In this document: positions 34,120 through 45,200 of the stretch, in pieces
Numbering within the stretch: the first letter of the stretch is position 1
Layout: every line of letters begins with the position of its first letter
Assembly: GCA_005217565.1 (NCBI GenBank)
Contig: SJCO01000004.1
Coordinates: 1-64,000 of the forward strand
Reading direction: 5' to 3'
DNA length: 64,000 bases
Origin: Puteibacter caeruleilacunae
GTDB lineage: Bacteria > Bacteroidota > Bacteroidia > Bacteroidales > Prolixibacteraceae
The notes under the pieces: model-generated
Told to the model about the DNA's origin: nothing
The model's database searches: none
The model's input: the letters and a program-made list of their open reading frames with translations, nothing else
Program-made: the position numbers and the translations under genes

Positions 34120-34707
34120 TTAAGAAAAAATACTCGAAATGACGACAATTGCAGATAGATATTCGCCCAAATCCTTTCGTAACAAACTCAGTGCCTTTGT
34201 GATATGAGCCTCGACAGTTTTTTCTGAAATATTTAATTTTTCTGCAATTTCTTTGTTACGAAGTTGCTCAATTCTACTCATTTTGAACACAACACCACAC
34301 TGTCCTGGTAAATTTTCAATGGCCTCGGAGATCTTATCCTGAAGTTCCTGAAACTCCAAATCAGAAAATCCCAATCGGTTTAGAGCCTCATACTGATAAT
34401 GCATTTCCATCCACAATAGCGACTCCTTACTGCGTAACACAACCTCTTTATGCTTGAGTTGATTCAGACAGTTATTCTTGGTAATTGTAAAAAGAAAGTT
34501 TCTGATATTGGCCGATTCTTTAATCGACCTACGATTCTCCCACAGCTTCACAAAAGCCTCCTGCACAGTCTCTTTTGCATCCTCCTTATTATCGAGATAT
34601 TGGGCACTCACATACAACAACATCTCGTAATATTCATCATAAATAGCACGAAAAGCTGCCTTGCTGTCGTTACGCAATTGTCGCAGTATGTTAGTCTGGT
34701 TCTCCAT
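34120..34707 (-). CDS. ECF-type RNA polymerase sigma factor (PUL2)
   Basis: A 195-residue sigma factor with region 2 (AIYDEYYEMLLYVSAQYLDNKEDAKETVQEAFVKLWENR) and region 4 (LPGQCGVVFKMSRIEQLRNKEIAEKLNISEKTVEAHITKALSLLRK; shown in part). It is the FecR-dependent type found at PULs. It is the first gene of PUL2 on this strand and its targets are most likely the susCD promoter just upstream of 32,764-32,970 and the downstream enzymes. Confidence 0.92.
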   Translation of the reverse strand: MENQTNILRQLRNDSKAAFRAIYDEYYEMLLYVSAQYLDNKEDAKETVQEAFVKLWENRRSIKESANIRNFLFTITKNNCLNQLKHKEVVLRSKESLLWMEMHYQYEALNRLGFSDLEFQELQDKISEAIENLPGQCGVVFKMSRIEQLRNKEIAEKLNISEKTVEAHITKALSLLRKDLGEYLSAIVVISSIFS

Positions 34708-35329
34708 TCAATTATACCGTTGTGGGTACTACAAAAGAAACAATTGCATTTGGGAAATACAAATCAGCATTATAATTATCATACTAAACCTCTCCTCAAT
34801 TATGGTGATATGTTGTTGCCTTTGAGGTCATTTTTGCTAACTTTACAAGTGTGGTACTCAACCATCGTTCTTTTTAAAGTGTTTCTAAAAACACTACATT
34901 CAGAGAAGAAAATGTTTCTAAAAACGCTACATTTTCACTGAGATTCCGAATGGGGACCGAATCACTTCCCAATAGCTACCGAATCACTTGGCTATAAGGG
35001 GTACATGAGAGATACATAAGAGGTTCCTGAGGGATTCCTGAAAGATGGTTACTTTCTTCCTTTTTCTATTCCATATTTATTTCACAAATTACATCAACAT
35101 AACAAAGTATTAACAACCGATTAACCCCACATTCTACTCTTATTCGTCCATCCTTTTACTGCACTCACATTCGAACCACATTCGAGACACATTAATACCA
35201 AATTCGGAAACCACTGCGGAAACTCTGGAGATTTGGCGGTATGTTGGCCGAATTTGGCCTGAATGTGGGGTAAATGGGGTTGGGAGAATGTCTATTCTTG
35301 AAGACAGAATTAATCAGATACATCTTCCA
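34708..35329. other. 622-bp intergenic region with short degenerate direct repeats
   Basis: No coding frame is supported. Repeated words include GTTTCTAAAAAC followed by ACTACATT or GCTACATT (34880-34932, two copies), ACCGAATCACTT at 34956-34967 and 34978-34989 (22-bp period) and CACATTCGA near 35170. The PUL2 sigma-gene promoter must lie near 34,710-34,780 but no clear TAnnTTTG box is visible. Confidence 0.5.
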
Positions 35330-36937
35330 TTACAGCACAATGTCTGTTTTTTCAATTACCTTACTATGGTGTTTAAGAATGTTATCAACGTAGATAAAAA
35401 AGCCTTTCCCCTTTTGATACTTGTTACCATCAGCATCCCAAACTACTGTCAGAATATGATCGTGATATTTCAGATGGTCTAAACAAAAATACTCCCACTG
35501 GTCGGAAGTTATTAAGGGATTAATGGTTAGTGTTTTCTCAAAAGATGGACGTATTCCAATTAGATCACTAATGATAAAGTCGCAAAATGCCGAATGATTA
35601 TAATCTTTTCCCCGTTCTACTCCACCCTTATCATCGCTCCAACTTCCATTTTTCCAGGTTTTAAGTCGCGTACGAGACAACCAATCGCCAGTATGAGGGT
35701 TTAGATTTTCATCAATCCAACAAACTTCCTCTCCTTTTTCGTTAATCCTACGCTGACTCTTTGAATAAGTTTGAAGTAGTTCAAGAAAATCAGACTTGCT
35801 AATATAGTTCTGCTTATAGTCACGCAACAGATTTGCCATTGCTTTGAGAGTAACAGAAGTAGCAAATGGCCAACTTGGACCATTCCATTGGCATTCATGT
35901 CCTTCATATGCAATCTTAAAATCAGGATGTCTTTGCTCTGCCGATGTAGGCCCATAAGGAGCTTTAAATCCATCCTCTAAAAGAATATGGCGCCATGCTT
36001 TAGCGTGCTCATCATCAGGAATATTAAAATACCATGGAGTATAGCCATGTAACTCTCGCACACCGACCAATTCATTTTTATCACTTGGCAGTGTTTTGAA
36101 GAAGGTTGCATCTCCATCCCATAATTTACTGCAAATTAGAGACTTCAACATGTCTGCCTTTTGTTTAAACTTACTATTTAATGACTTATTCCCAGTCATG
36201 TTGGCAATAGAACTTATTGCCACTGCATCACCATACATATAGGAATTAATGGTAGCCCTTTTCCCCGATCCACCAATCGAGACCTCCATTCCATCAAGGT
36301 TATCTGATTGCCAAAACAATCCATCATCTGCCAACCGTATATTTTCCCATTGTTGATAGTTTTCTACCAGATCAGGTAGCAAATCAATAATTAGATCTTT
36401 TTGATTTATTACTTTCACATATGATAATATTGAATTGGCAGCCCAGAAACTATATTTTCGAGGATCTCCACCGCCCCTAAACCAGAACTTGGCATAATCA
36501 CTAAGAAAACGAGTATCATGCAACCAACGACCTTCGTAGAAATGATGTGCAGCAGGACAATTTATTGTATTATACACCCCAGCCCATGGAACATTGGGTA
36601 GAAATTCGGTTATTACAAATCCCGAAGAAGTCTTCTTTATATGCTTTCTATAAGTCCACCACCTAAAGTAATAAGTCTTCTCGATCTCTTTATCGGGACA
36701 TTCAAAATATGGAATATTCTCTTTCAGAAATTCAGCAGCCTTAGAATTAGGGTAGTTTTGCACATATAATTCTTCATCATTCTTATTGAATTCATTGATA
36801 TAATGTTTTAAATCCGTCCATTTCAACACATACGACGAACTTTCACTCGCAGTGTTTTTTGTTAATGATGGATCTCCTTTTTGATTTATACAACTTCCTA
36901 AAAACAAACAAAAGGCAAACATTAATACCAATTTCAT
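35330..36937 (-). CDS. MGH1-like glycoside hydrolase, exported lipoprotein
   Basis: A 535-residue lipoprotein (lipobox LFLGSC, Cys16) with an (alpha/alpha)6-type catalytic region of the mannosylglycerate-hydrolase/GH63-like clan: WLHDTRFLSDYAKFWFRGG, DGLFWQSDNLDGMEVSIGG, HECQWNGPSWPFATSVTLKAMANLL and KDYNHSAFCDFIISDLIGIRPS. These segments are typical of the family annotated MGH1-like. The sugar specificity is unknown; related clans act on alpha-linked glucosides, mannosides or rhamnosides. It is the last gene of PUL3 and lies about 90 bp after the metallophosphatase gene, with a large hairpin in the gap. Confidence 0.75.
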   Translation of the reverse strand: MKLVLMFAFCLFLGSCINQKGDPSLTKNTASESSSYVLKWTDLKHYINEFNKNDEELYVQNYPNSKAAEFLKENIPYFECPDKEIEKTYYFRWWTYRKHIKKTSSGFVITEFLPNVPWAGVYNTINCPAAHHFYEGRWLHDTRFLSDYAKFWFRGGGDPRKYSFWAANSILSYVKVINQKDLIIDLLPDLVENYQQWENIRLADDGLFWQSDNLDGMEVSIGGSGKRATINSYMYGDAVAISSIANMTGNKSLNSKFKQKADMLKSLICSKLWDGDATFFKTLPSDKNELVGVRELHGYTPWYFNIPDDEHAKAWRHILLEDGFKAPYGPTSAEQRHPDFKIAYEGHECQWNGPSWPFATSVTLKAMANLLRDYKQNYISKSDFLELLQTYSKSQRRINEKGEEVCWIDENLNPHTGDWLSRTRLKTWKNGSWSDDKGGVERGKDYNHSAFCDFIISDLIGIRPSFEKTLTINPLITSDQWEYFCLDHLKYHDHILTVVWDADGNKYQKGKGFFIYVDNILKHHSKVIEKTDIVL

Positions 36938-36973
36938 TTTACTCGTATTTTTCTGGTTATTAATCTATTGGTC

Positions 36974-37017
36974 ATTGTGAATATCTTATAAGTCACCCCA
37001 TATAAGACATTCACAAT
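36974..37017. terminator. Long hairpin between two PUL3 enzyme genes
   Basis: ATTGTGAATATCTTATA (36974-36990) pairs with TATAAGACATTCACAAT (37001-37017), a 17-bp stem with one mismatch. There is no T tail on either strand, so it may be a transcript-stabilising or attenuating hairpin and not a terminator. Confidence 0.5.
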
Positions 37018-37028
37018 ATTAAACTTAC

Positions 37029-39509
37029 TTAATTTTCTTGGTAACAATAAATATTACCCGCAAAATCGCACACATAAATAGCATGTTCACTCACAGCTAT
37101 CGAAGTCATAATTGGTGCGCCTAGCTCTGTTTTCCAGAGTAGTCGGCCTGTAGCTTGATCTAACACATATAAACAGCCATCCATTGCACCAAAAACCACT
37201 TTATCATCGATAAGAACAGGTGTTGTTTCGATACTTTGCTGTCGATCGCAGAAATACGACGGTGTATAAAATAGAGCATCACCAACCTCATATTGCCAGA
37301 TCTTCTTTCCTGATTCTCTATCATAAGCGGCAATCCCAGGATCAGCACTTGCAGCAATAATTTGATCTTCCATGACAATAGGAGTCGAGGTTCCTGACTG
37401 CTGAGCATCAGTAGGGATTCTGCGAATTGTTTTTCCTGTTTTTAGATCAAGTTGAAATATATTTCCTTTACTAACACCCTTAGTTCCGCGTCCCAAGCAC
37501 CATAGCGCACCATCTTTGTATCCCAATACACCATCTCTAAAACGAAAGCCCTCATCACTACGCGACCAGATTACCTTCCCTGAGGATATATCATGCGCAT
37601 AGACTGCTCTCCATTGGCATGAAGTTATTAATACATCATCAGCAATTGTCATAATTGGCGTTGTTCCATCTCCACCATTCCAATCCTGATTTTTCCAGAT
37701 AATATCACCTGATTCAACCTTTAAGGCACACAACGAAGTTCCAAATCCAGTATAAACAACCTCACCATCAGTTACAATACCTGAGACGAAACCTGCTAAG
37801 CGACTGTATTCAAGATCTCGCTCCCAGCGCAACTCACCTGAGTCGATATCAATAGCATAAGTAATTCCAATAACATCAGTTCCGACAACCAATCCTTTAG
37901 CAATAATCATCTGATTTTTGATCCCGTTTTTGGTATTATATTGCCAAACTTTTTTGCCAGTGTTTTTATCGAAACAAATGATACATCCCGATGCATTTCC
38001 ATCATCAAAGCCTGCTGTAATAACCCGATCATTGTACAATACAGGTGAAGACATAAATATATTGGTCCCAATATTAGCAGACCACCTCAACTGATATGGC
38101 ATTTCATGCCCCCCTTTAACCACAGGATCATGCTCCTTATTACCTGCAAGATTTGCCCAAGTTGTATGTTTTTCATTTAAGGTGTAGCTCTTCTCTACAG
38201 AAAATTTCTTTTTGATATGTAATACATCTCCGCTCTTCATGAAAGCATCAATTACAAGCGTATATTCTTTCTGATCAAATGGTTCAAATGAAGCAGACCA
38301 GTTCCAATCAGATTGTTGTATCATCTTCTTCCACGTCTCTGCTTGAAGGGATGATTTCCAATTATATCCTTCCTTTCCCCACACAGCATATTTAACACTA
38401 TCAATCTCTGATCCCGAGTGATAAGTGTTAACAGCAATTCTCACATTACCATTTTCATCTTCCAGGGCAATATCCTTTTGGGGCGCAGTTATTTCTAGTT
38501 CTTTATTGAGATAGGTCCACCTAAGATGAGAAGTCGTGTTCCCTTTATCATCAACATGTACTACCCGGAAGCTTGATGGTGCATGATCAATACCCCCCAT
38601 TACGGCAGTTGCAGTACCATATGATACAACACCATTTTCACCATGTTCTTTCACGCGATTAATATGCCAATGCCCATACAACCAAGCCTTCAGTCCATAG
38701 TCGGTCAGATTAATAGATTCATCTTTTGATACCTTAAAAACAAAATCTTTCTTCTCGGTAAGTAAGTCGTGATTGAAGAAAACTTTAGGTTGATTAGAAC
38801 CATAAACTTTGAACAGATTCTTAAGCCAACCGCCAATATCTTTATGAGTAAATCCAGGACGATAATCCCCTCCCATCATTGGCGTTATAACATACAATGT
38901 ATTGCCTTCTTCAAAAGCATACCATGCAGGTCCGAAGCAATTCTCAAAGTACTGTTCGCCATACTCCCCTTTTATTAGATCATGATTACCAAGGCAGTAA
39001 TACACCGGTACCCCCACCTTGCTGGTAGTAAGATTCTCGGCATGCCATTTCATACCAGTTTCATAGCAGATATCCCCTGTATGAATGATAAAGTCAGGTT
39101 GATGAACTTGTGCATATTCTTTCAAATCATCAACCCAGTTACGATGTTCGAATGTTTCAGTATCTGAAACTTGAATAAAGTCCACCTGCTTCTTTCTAGT
39201 TTTTGATTGTACTGCAAACTTGTAGTCTTGAATATCAGGATTGATTCTTATAAATCGGTTCTCACAATTAAACTCGGCTCCTGGGTAAAGCGTTACAAAG
39301 CGTTGTTTTTCCCAACCAGGCAACTCAAATTCACCTTTCCTGTTTGTCTTAACAACATGATATCCATCTGAAACAACAGCATCAATAATACCCCTTTCTC
39401 CTCGATCTTGTATTCCATTACTGTTTATATCAATAAAAACACGGCCGGTAATTTGAGCACGACCAACCAAACAGAACAATACAAAACAAATAGTAAACAA
39501 CTTACTCAT
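37029..39509 (-). CDS. Calcineurin-like metallophosphatase fused to a PQQ-type beta-propeller
   Basis: An 826-residue exported protein (signal peptide to GRAQ). Order: MetallophosN-type beta domain with an EF-hand-like DINSNGIQD (about 20-105); metallophosphoesterase core (about 110-330) with the two-metal motifs HTGD (146), GNHD (174-177), FNHD and YGHWH; MetallophosC-type domain (about 345-460); and a PQQ-like propeller (about 475-826) with repeats such as YDRESGKKIWQY and LDQATGRLLWKTE. The phosphatase part should hydrolyse a phosphoester; the propeller may bind a ligand or partner and need not bind PQQ. The pairing within one chain inside a PUL is uncommon and hints at a phosphorylated or phosphodiester-containing glycan. 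Confidence 0.85.
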   Translation of the reverse strand: MSKLFTICFVLFCLVGRAQITGRVFIDINSNGIQDRGERGIIDAVVSDGYHVVKTNRKGEFELPGWEKQRFVTLYPGAEFNCENRFIRINPDIQDYKFAVQSKTRKKQVDFIQVSDTETFEHRNWVDDLKEYAQVHQPDFIIHTGDICYETGMKWHAENLTTSKVGVPVYYCLGNHDLIKGEYGEQYFENCFGPAWYAFEEGNTLYVITPMMGGDYRPGFTHKDIGGWLKNLFKVYGSNQPKVFFNHDLLTEKKDFVFKVSKDESINLTDYGLKAWLYGHWHINRVKEHGENGVVSYGTATAVMGGIDHAPSSFRVVHVDDKGNTTSHLRWTYLNKELEITAPQKDIALEDENGNVRIAVNTYHSGSEIDSVKYAVWGKEGYNWKSSLQAETWKKMIQQSDWNWSASFEPFDQKEYTLVIDAFMKSGDVLHIKKKFSVEKSYTLNEKHTTWANLAGNKEHDPVVKGGHEMPYQLRWSANIGTNIFMSSPVLYNDRVITAGFDDGNASGCIICFDKNTGKKVWQYNTKNGIKNQMIIAKGLVVGTDVIGITYAIDIDSGELRWERDLEYSRLAGFVSGIVTDGEVVYTGFGTSLCALKVESGDIIWKNQDWNGGDGTTPIMTIADDVLITSCQWRAVYAHDISSGKVIWSRSDEGFRFRDGVLGYKDGALWCLGRGTKGVSKGNIFQLDLKTGKTIRRIPTDAQQSGTSTPIVMEDQIIAASADPGIAAYDRESGKKIWQYEVGDALFYTPSYFCDRQQSIETTPVLIDDKVVFGAMDGCLYVLDQATGRLLWKTELGAPIMTSIAVSEHAIYVCDFAGNIYCYQEN

Positions 39510-39548
39510 CTCTAAAGATTTTTAGATAAATACAGCTAATAACAGCAA

Positions 39549-39619
39549 GGTCTGGAGATACCAGACCCTGCACCATTACAACTTATAAAGCACTTAGTTC
39601 CTTGCATATAAGAACTAAG
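39549..39619 (-). terminator. Two hairpins after the PUL3 surface lipoprotein gene
   Basis: GGTCTGG/CCAGACC (39549-39567, perfect 7 bp) and CTTAGTTC/GAACTAAG (39593-39619, perfect 8 bp) lie between two minus-strand genes. T-rich stretches after them are short, so partial termination is likely; this would reduce the downstream enzymes relative to susCD. Confidence 0.55.
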
Positions 39620-39624
39620 CTCAT

Positions 39625-40413
39625 TTATTGCTTATAGAATGTTAATGGATAACTTCCGCTTGAACCATACCCCGAAAAAGCAGCATCGAAGTTTAGTTCT
39701 AATGAATTAAGGCTATAAGTACCAGCAGTACCAGCCTCATACGCCATATTATATCCAAAGGAAGTAAAGCTAACGCTATTAAGAAGAGTAACCGATCCCA
39801 CAAAAGTATTTTCATCAAATTCACCCAACTCAACATCTAATTCGATAATAGCATTTGAATCCTGCCAAAAATTGATAGTAAACTTAATCTGATTACAACT
39901 CCCCTCTATTTTTTCAGCAGTAACACTAGTTGGACTATAACCTGGAGATGGCTCATCTTTACATGCAACACCTGCACCAGTCCATAAATCTGCAATACAA
40001 CTAATATCAGGCAGATTAGGATCATTCATAATTTCAATTGTCCATTCTGCTTCTGTTCCTGCAGGAGATGTCACAATATATTTCCTGGGTTGCGTATAAT
40101 CTCCATATTTTCCAAATGCAGGAGCTTCGCCTACAGGTTTAATCGTACATCCATTCTCTAGTCTTCCACTCACCCAAATACTTTCCATGCTCATAAAAGT
40201 CTTCAAGTGAACAGTAATTGTTCTTGTTTCAGCATCAATTTCTTCAAACGTTACTGGCAACGATTGGAATAGTCCGTTTTCCCCCATCAAACCAACATCT
40301 AAAGAAATAATATCTGATTTATCAGGAAGAACATCAACTTCAAGATCAACAGGCTGCATACACCCAAAAAGCAACACTACAGCCAACAAGTTTATGTATA
40401 TTAATTTGTTCAT
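39625..40413 (-). CDS. SusE-position surface lipoprotein (DUF5018-like), probable glycan-binding protein
   Basis: A 262-residue lipoprotein (lipobox LLFGC, Cys18) made of beta-rich Ig-like material (SLDVGLMGENGLFQSLPVTFEEIDAETRTITVHLKTFMSMESIWV, shown in part), a pattern like DUF5018-type domains. It has no catalytic motif. I choose the start at 40413 (MNKLIYIN), 22 bp after susD; a longer frame at 40449 would overlap susD. Its position directly after susCD is where PULs encode SusE/SusF or SGBP proteins that hold the glycan on the surface, so that role is inferred. Confidence 0.7.
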   Translation of the reverse strand: MNKLIYINLLAVVLLFGCMQPVDLEVDVLPDKSDIISLDVGLMGENGLFQSLPVTFEEIDAETRTITVHLKTFMSMESIWVSGRLENGCTIKPVGEAPAFGKYGDYTQPRKYIVTSPAGTEAEWTIEIMNDPNLPDISCIADLWTGAGVACKDEPSPGYSPTSVTAEKIEGSCNQIKFTINFWQDSNAIIELDVELGEFDENTFVGSVTLLNSVSFTSFGYNMAYEAGTAGTYSLNSLELNFDAAFSGYGSSGSYPLTFYKQ

Positions 40414-40435
40414 TTTAATACCAATTTTAAGATTA

Positions 40436-42202
40436 TTAATTCCATCCAAATATTTGCTCCAAGCTAGAATTCAATAGAATTTCACTAGATGGAACAGGGC
40501 GATAGTAATGCTTTGGTTCAATAAAAGTACCGATATTCGTTCTCTCTAGTTTAAACATTACATGACCTGATTTTCCATTTTCTAAATAGATAGGAGAATC
40601 ATCTGAAGAAGAAATCAATTTTGTAACTCCTGCAGGTAGATCAGCAGGCTCATTAGAACCGTCATCACTAATAAAATAATCAGCAACACCATCACCTGTT
40701 ATATCAAGAAGTCCTGTTGATGGAATATAAATACCTTGTTGTGGTTTCTCGAAAGTCTTACCTTGTTTCCAACGCATCATATCGTCATATCGCAATCCCT
40801 CAGCAAATAGCTCTACTCTTCTTTCTCTTCTGATTTCAAGCAGTTCAGCCTTCTGTGAAGAAGTAATGTTAGGATGCAGCGACTCTAACAATGGATCAAC
40901 AGCTGGATTCATTGTTAAATGTCCCATACCAACCCGATCTCTTAATAGATTAACTGTATTATCTAAATCGGCCTGAGTAAGCTGCCCTAATTCAGCCTTT
41001 GCCTCTGCAGAAATAAGTAACACTTCAGCATAGCGATAAATAGGTAAATCGGTATGAACAGTCATATAACCATCCCAGTGAGTATCTGCCTCTTTTGGCA
41101 TATACTTAATCTGACCATATCCTCCTGTTTTCCCAATTGGCAACTTATATGCGATATTTTGGTTGGGAACGATATATCCAGGAGACATGATTGATTGCTT
41201 CATTCGAGGATCACGATCAGTAAATACATTTTGTATTTGCATCGTATCGGTAACCGCCTTAGGTACAAAAGAACCATCGGTATACAAATAGCTATCGGCC
41301 ATACTTCTACTAATTCCATTTTCGAAATCAAGCACTAGCTCTGCACCATGTTCTTTTTTGTCATCCTCATATTCTTTAAACATGATGATTTCAGGATTAC
41401 TATGTAACGGCGTACCTCCATTAAACAGGTTTCCATAAGCTTCTCCGAGACCACCTTCAGTGCTCAACGAAAAGCTTCCACTTGCCATCACCGCTTGAGC
41501 AGCATCAGCAGCCTTATTAAGGAAATACTCTGCTCCCTTTGTTACATGCAAATCACTTTCTCCGGTATGATATTTTCTATAAGTTCCTTCATACAAACAG
41601 AATCTAGCAAGCTCGGTATAAGCAGCCCATTTCGAAAGCATCACTTTACTTGATTCTTCTGTTAGGTGTTGTGTTGCAAATTCCAAATCAGCAATCAATG
41701 AATCAACAACCATTTCGCGCGTATCACGTGCCTTATATAATTGTTCTTCATCATCAGTATTAATAACATGTGAATACCAAGGCACATCGCTATAGGTTTT
41801 TACTTTACCAATATAAAATCGAGCCCTGGCAAAGCGTCCCATTGCTCCATATTTCTCAATCTCCTCGGTAAAACCCTCTGCTTGTTTATAGTTATCAAGG
41901 AAATAGTTAATTGTGCGTAACTGTCCCCAGCTCCAACCACCAATATTGTCGGCATTAACTGATCCCAACATCAACGTTCTGATACTACCTTTATGAATAG
42001 TTGTATTATCAGAAGGGCGATCCCAGTAAGTAGGATTTATATAATCATAAAACTGATAGCTATAGGTTTTCAGATCCTCAACATTACTAAAGAAGTTTTT
42101 TTCAGTAATGGAAGTCTGCGGAAATCTTTCCAGATAATCATCGTTACACCCCGCAAATAAGGCGAGTATAAGAAGTATATTTATTGTCTTTATTAATTTC
42201 AT
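40436..42202 (-). CDS. SusD/RagB family surface glycan-binding lipoprotein (PUL3)
   Basis: A 588-residue lipoprotein (lipobox LFAGC, Cys19) with the family opening NDDYLERFPQTSITEKNFF, helical repeats in the middle (RFARARFYIGKVKTYSDVPWYS) and the conserved RRERRVELFAEGLRYDDMMRWK segment near the C-terminus. It is the larger RagB-like subtype with a 50-residue insertion before the end. It would capture the PUL3 glycan for the SusC encoded 48 bp upstream. Confidence 0.95.
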   Translation of the reverse strand: MKLIKTINILLILALFAGCNDDYLERFPQTSITEKNFFSNVEDLKTYSYQFYDYINPTYWDRPSDNTTIHKGSIRTLMLGSVNADNIGGWSWGQLRTINYFLDNYKQAEGFTEEIEKYGAMGRFARARFYIGKVKTYSDVPWYSHVINTDDEEQLYKARDTREMVVDSLIADLEFATQHLTEESSKVMLSKWAAYTELARFCLYEGTYRKYHTGESDLHVTKGAEYFLNKAADAAQAVMASGSFSLSTEGGLGEAYGNLFNGGTPLHSNPEIIMFKEYEDDKKEHGAELVLDFENGISRSMADSYLYTDGSFVPKAVTDTMQIQNVFTDRDPRMKQSIMSPGYIVPNQNIAYKLPIGKTGGYGQIKYMPKEADTHWDGYMTVHTDLPIYRYAEVLLISAEAKAELGQLTQADLDNTVNLLRDRVGMGHLTMNPAVDPLLESLHPNITSSQKAELLEIRRERRVELFAEGLRYDDMMRWKQGKTFEKPQQGIYIPSTGLLDITGDGVADYFISDDGSNEPADLPAGVTKLISSSDDSPIYLENGKSGHVMFKLERTNIGTFIEPKHYYRPVPSSEILLNSSLEQIFGWN

Positions 42203-42250
42203 GTGTTTAAGTATTATCGTTCATATGTAAAACTTTCTTCCAGTAATTCA

Positions 42251-45200
42251 CTAGAACTGCACATTCACTCCAACAGTATAAATTCGTTGCATTGGGTAAT
42301 TTCCTCCTAAAGTTTCAGGATCGATATTAGGAGATTTTATCCCAGTCCATGTTGAAAGATTCTCTCCACCAACAGACACTCTAACTTTTGCAATATTCAG
42401 TTTATCAGTAAGTATGCGAGGAATAGTATACCCAACATTAACACTCTTCAATCGCACATAAGCAGCATTTTGAAGGTAACGAGTATTCGTTTTTATCATT
42501 TCACCACCACTCCACGAAGTAGCAGCATAACCTTTTAATCTTGGCAAATAAGCATCAGTATGCTCTGGAGTCCATGAGTTTTCATAGTTCCATTTACGCA
42601 AATTGGTCCATGGTCCTGCATTCAGTCCCCAGAATTGATATCCTGTAGGGTACCAATCGCGCTTCAACACACCTTGAAAAAATGCAGAGAAATCAAATCC
42701 TTTAAAATCGCCACCTAAGCGGAAACCAATATGGTAGCGCGATCTTGAATTTCCGATCTTCTTAAGATCCTTCAGGTCGTTTACTGTCTGACCTCCTCGA
42801 ATTTCTCCATCTCCATTTAAATCCTCAAACTTGATATCTCCAGGGCCAGGAATTGTTTTTCCTGGATACGACCAGAAAGCACTCTGATTAGCATGATTTT
42901 TAATTTCTTCTTCTGATTGGAAAAGACCATTTACCTCATATCCCCAAATTGTTCCAATCTCATATCCTTCATAATAGTCATTCAATCGTCCTTCAGGATT
43001 ATCAAACTTAGTAATCCAAGCGCGACTATCAGACAATGTAAGACGGGCATTATAGTTTAACTTATCGCCTCCAATTTTAATATCATCCTTCCACGATAAA
43101 GCTATCTCCCAACCTTTAGTAATCAGGTCAGCAGCATTCTCTTTTGGTTCTCCAGTTCCAAGAACTCCAGGAAGCTCTTTACCTTTGGTAAGCATGTCTT
43201 TTGTTGCCCTATGGTAATAATCGAAATTACCTATTAGTTTATTCTTGAAGAGGCCGAAATCGAAACCAATATTCTTTGTTTCAACTCTTTCCCATGACAA
43301 TGATGCCGAAACTAATCCAGGCGCCTTAATGATAAGTTGCTGATCGTATTCACCTCCATCTAATATCGAACTTGTTTTACCATCGCCCATTTCTGCGATA
43401 TAGCTATAAGCTCCCACATTCTGGTTACCAAGAATACCATACGAAACACGAGGTTTAAAAGAAGTCAACACATTTCTTAAAGGTTCGAAAAAGTTCTCCC
43501 TATACATATTCCATCCCAAAGAAGCCGAAGGAACAAAAACCCAACGATCATCCTTAGGAAATCGAGATGTTCCATCGTAACGACCATTTACTTCGAACAA
43601 ATATTTGCCAGCATAATCATAGTTCACTCTGAAGAAGCCACTACGAGTAGCCCAATCTGTAATTGATTCATCAAGTTCTTTATCTCCTGTTGCATTATTG
43701 ATACTTGGAACACTTGAACTGATTAAATCTTTTCTATAAGCCTTAAACCAGTCACTATAACGATACTCTTGGTTATACCCAACAAGTACATGTACATGAC
43801 TTTCACCAAACTTCTTATCAAAGTCAGCAAATACATCAAAAACATTTTGGCGAGATGTACTGGCCGTGCGTTGTGCATCTTTAACCGGGTGATGTGTTTT
43901 AACATCCTCAGGTCCTACCTTATACTTAACAGGAAGCCAGTATGCTTTATAGGCTTGAGATGATCTCATGAAAGTAGCCTTACCTGTCACCCAAAGTACA
44001 TCTTCTAAAATATCAGCTTTTGCGGTGAAAGATGTCCAGAAACGATTATTTCTTGTTACAGCTTCTCCTCCTTCAATAGCCTTTCCAAAATATGAAGCAC
44101 CATTACTCGACCACGATCCATCAGGATTTTTAATTACTGAAGTTGTTGCTGCATTCTCCAGACTAGCAAAGTTGTAACCTTGCGATGGTTCATCCATTAC
44201 GTCATAGGTATACGATGAATTATTAGCGACATTCAGCCAATCAGTAAGTTGATATCCAACCTTTACTCTCATATTATACTTATCAAAGACATCGTTTCCA
44301 TACCTAACAATACCTTCTTCACGCGAATAACTACCCGACAAGAAATAAGATGTTTTCTTATTCTTTCCAGAAACCGACATACTATGATTTTGAGTAAAAC
44401 CATAATCTCTCATAGCCTCTTTATACCAATTTGTTCGAGCAGCTGTTAACCATTTCGATGGATCTTCTGGATTTAGCATTATTTCTTCTGCTTCGCCTGC
44501 AGTAATCTGATCAAGCAAATCCCAATCGTTTACTCCCCAAATACTCTTTAAATTGTACCATCCACCAGAACCTGCAACACGAGCTTTTAGTACAATATTA
44601 GGTTCCATGATATACTCAGGAATGATTATCGGTTTTTTAAATGATGCATTAGATGAAATACTTGTATATACCCCTTCTTTTTTACCATTTTTAGTTGTCA
44701 CAAGCACGACCCCAAAAGCAGCTCTTGCACCATAAATTGCAGCTGACGCAGCATCCATAAGTGATGAAACACTTTCAATATCGTTAGGATTGATTCGAGA
44801 TAACTCACTCACTGTAGACGCAACTCCATCGATAACAATAAGTGGAGATCCATTACCTGATAATGTTGTTGTTCCACGAATATTAAATGTTGGTGTTGCA
44901 TTTGATTTACCACTTGAATAATAGATGTTCAAGTTTGGGATTGCTCCCTGAAGACTTCTTGTTGCTGAAGTTTGTGCTCGATTTTCTAACTCTGCCGACG
45001 AAATTGATTGTACAGCTCCGGTCATGTTTGACTTCTTCTGAATACCATAACCAACAACCACAACCTCTTCTAGTCCTTTTGTTTCCTCTCGTAGAGCAAC
45101 ATTAATAACTGCTTGTCCTTCAAGCAGCACTTCTTGTGTTTGCATTCCAATAAAAGAAAACACTAAAGTTTCAGCATTAGCAGGCAACCTTAAAGTATAC

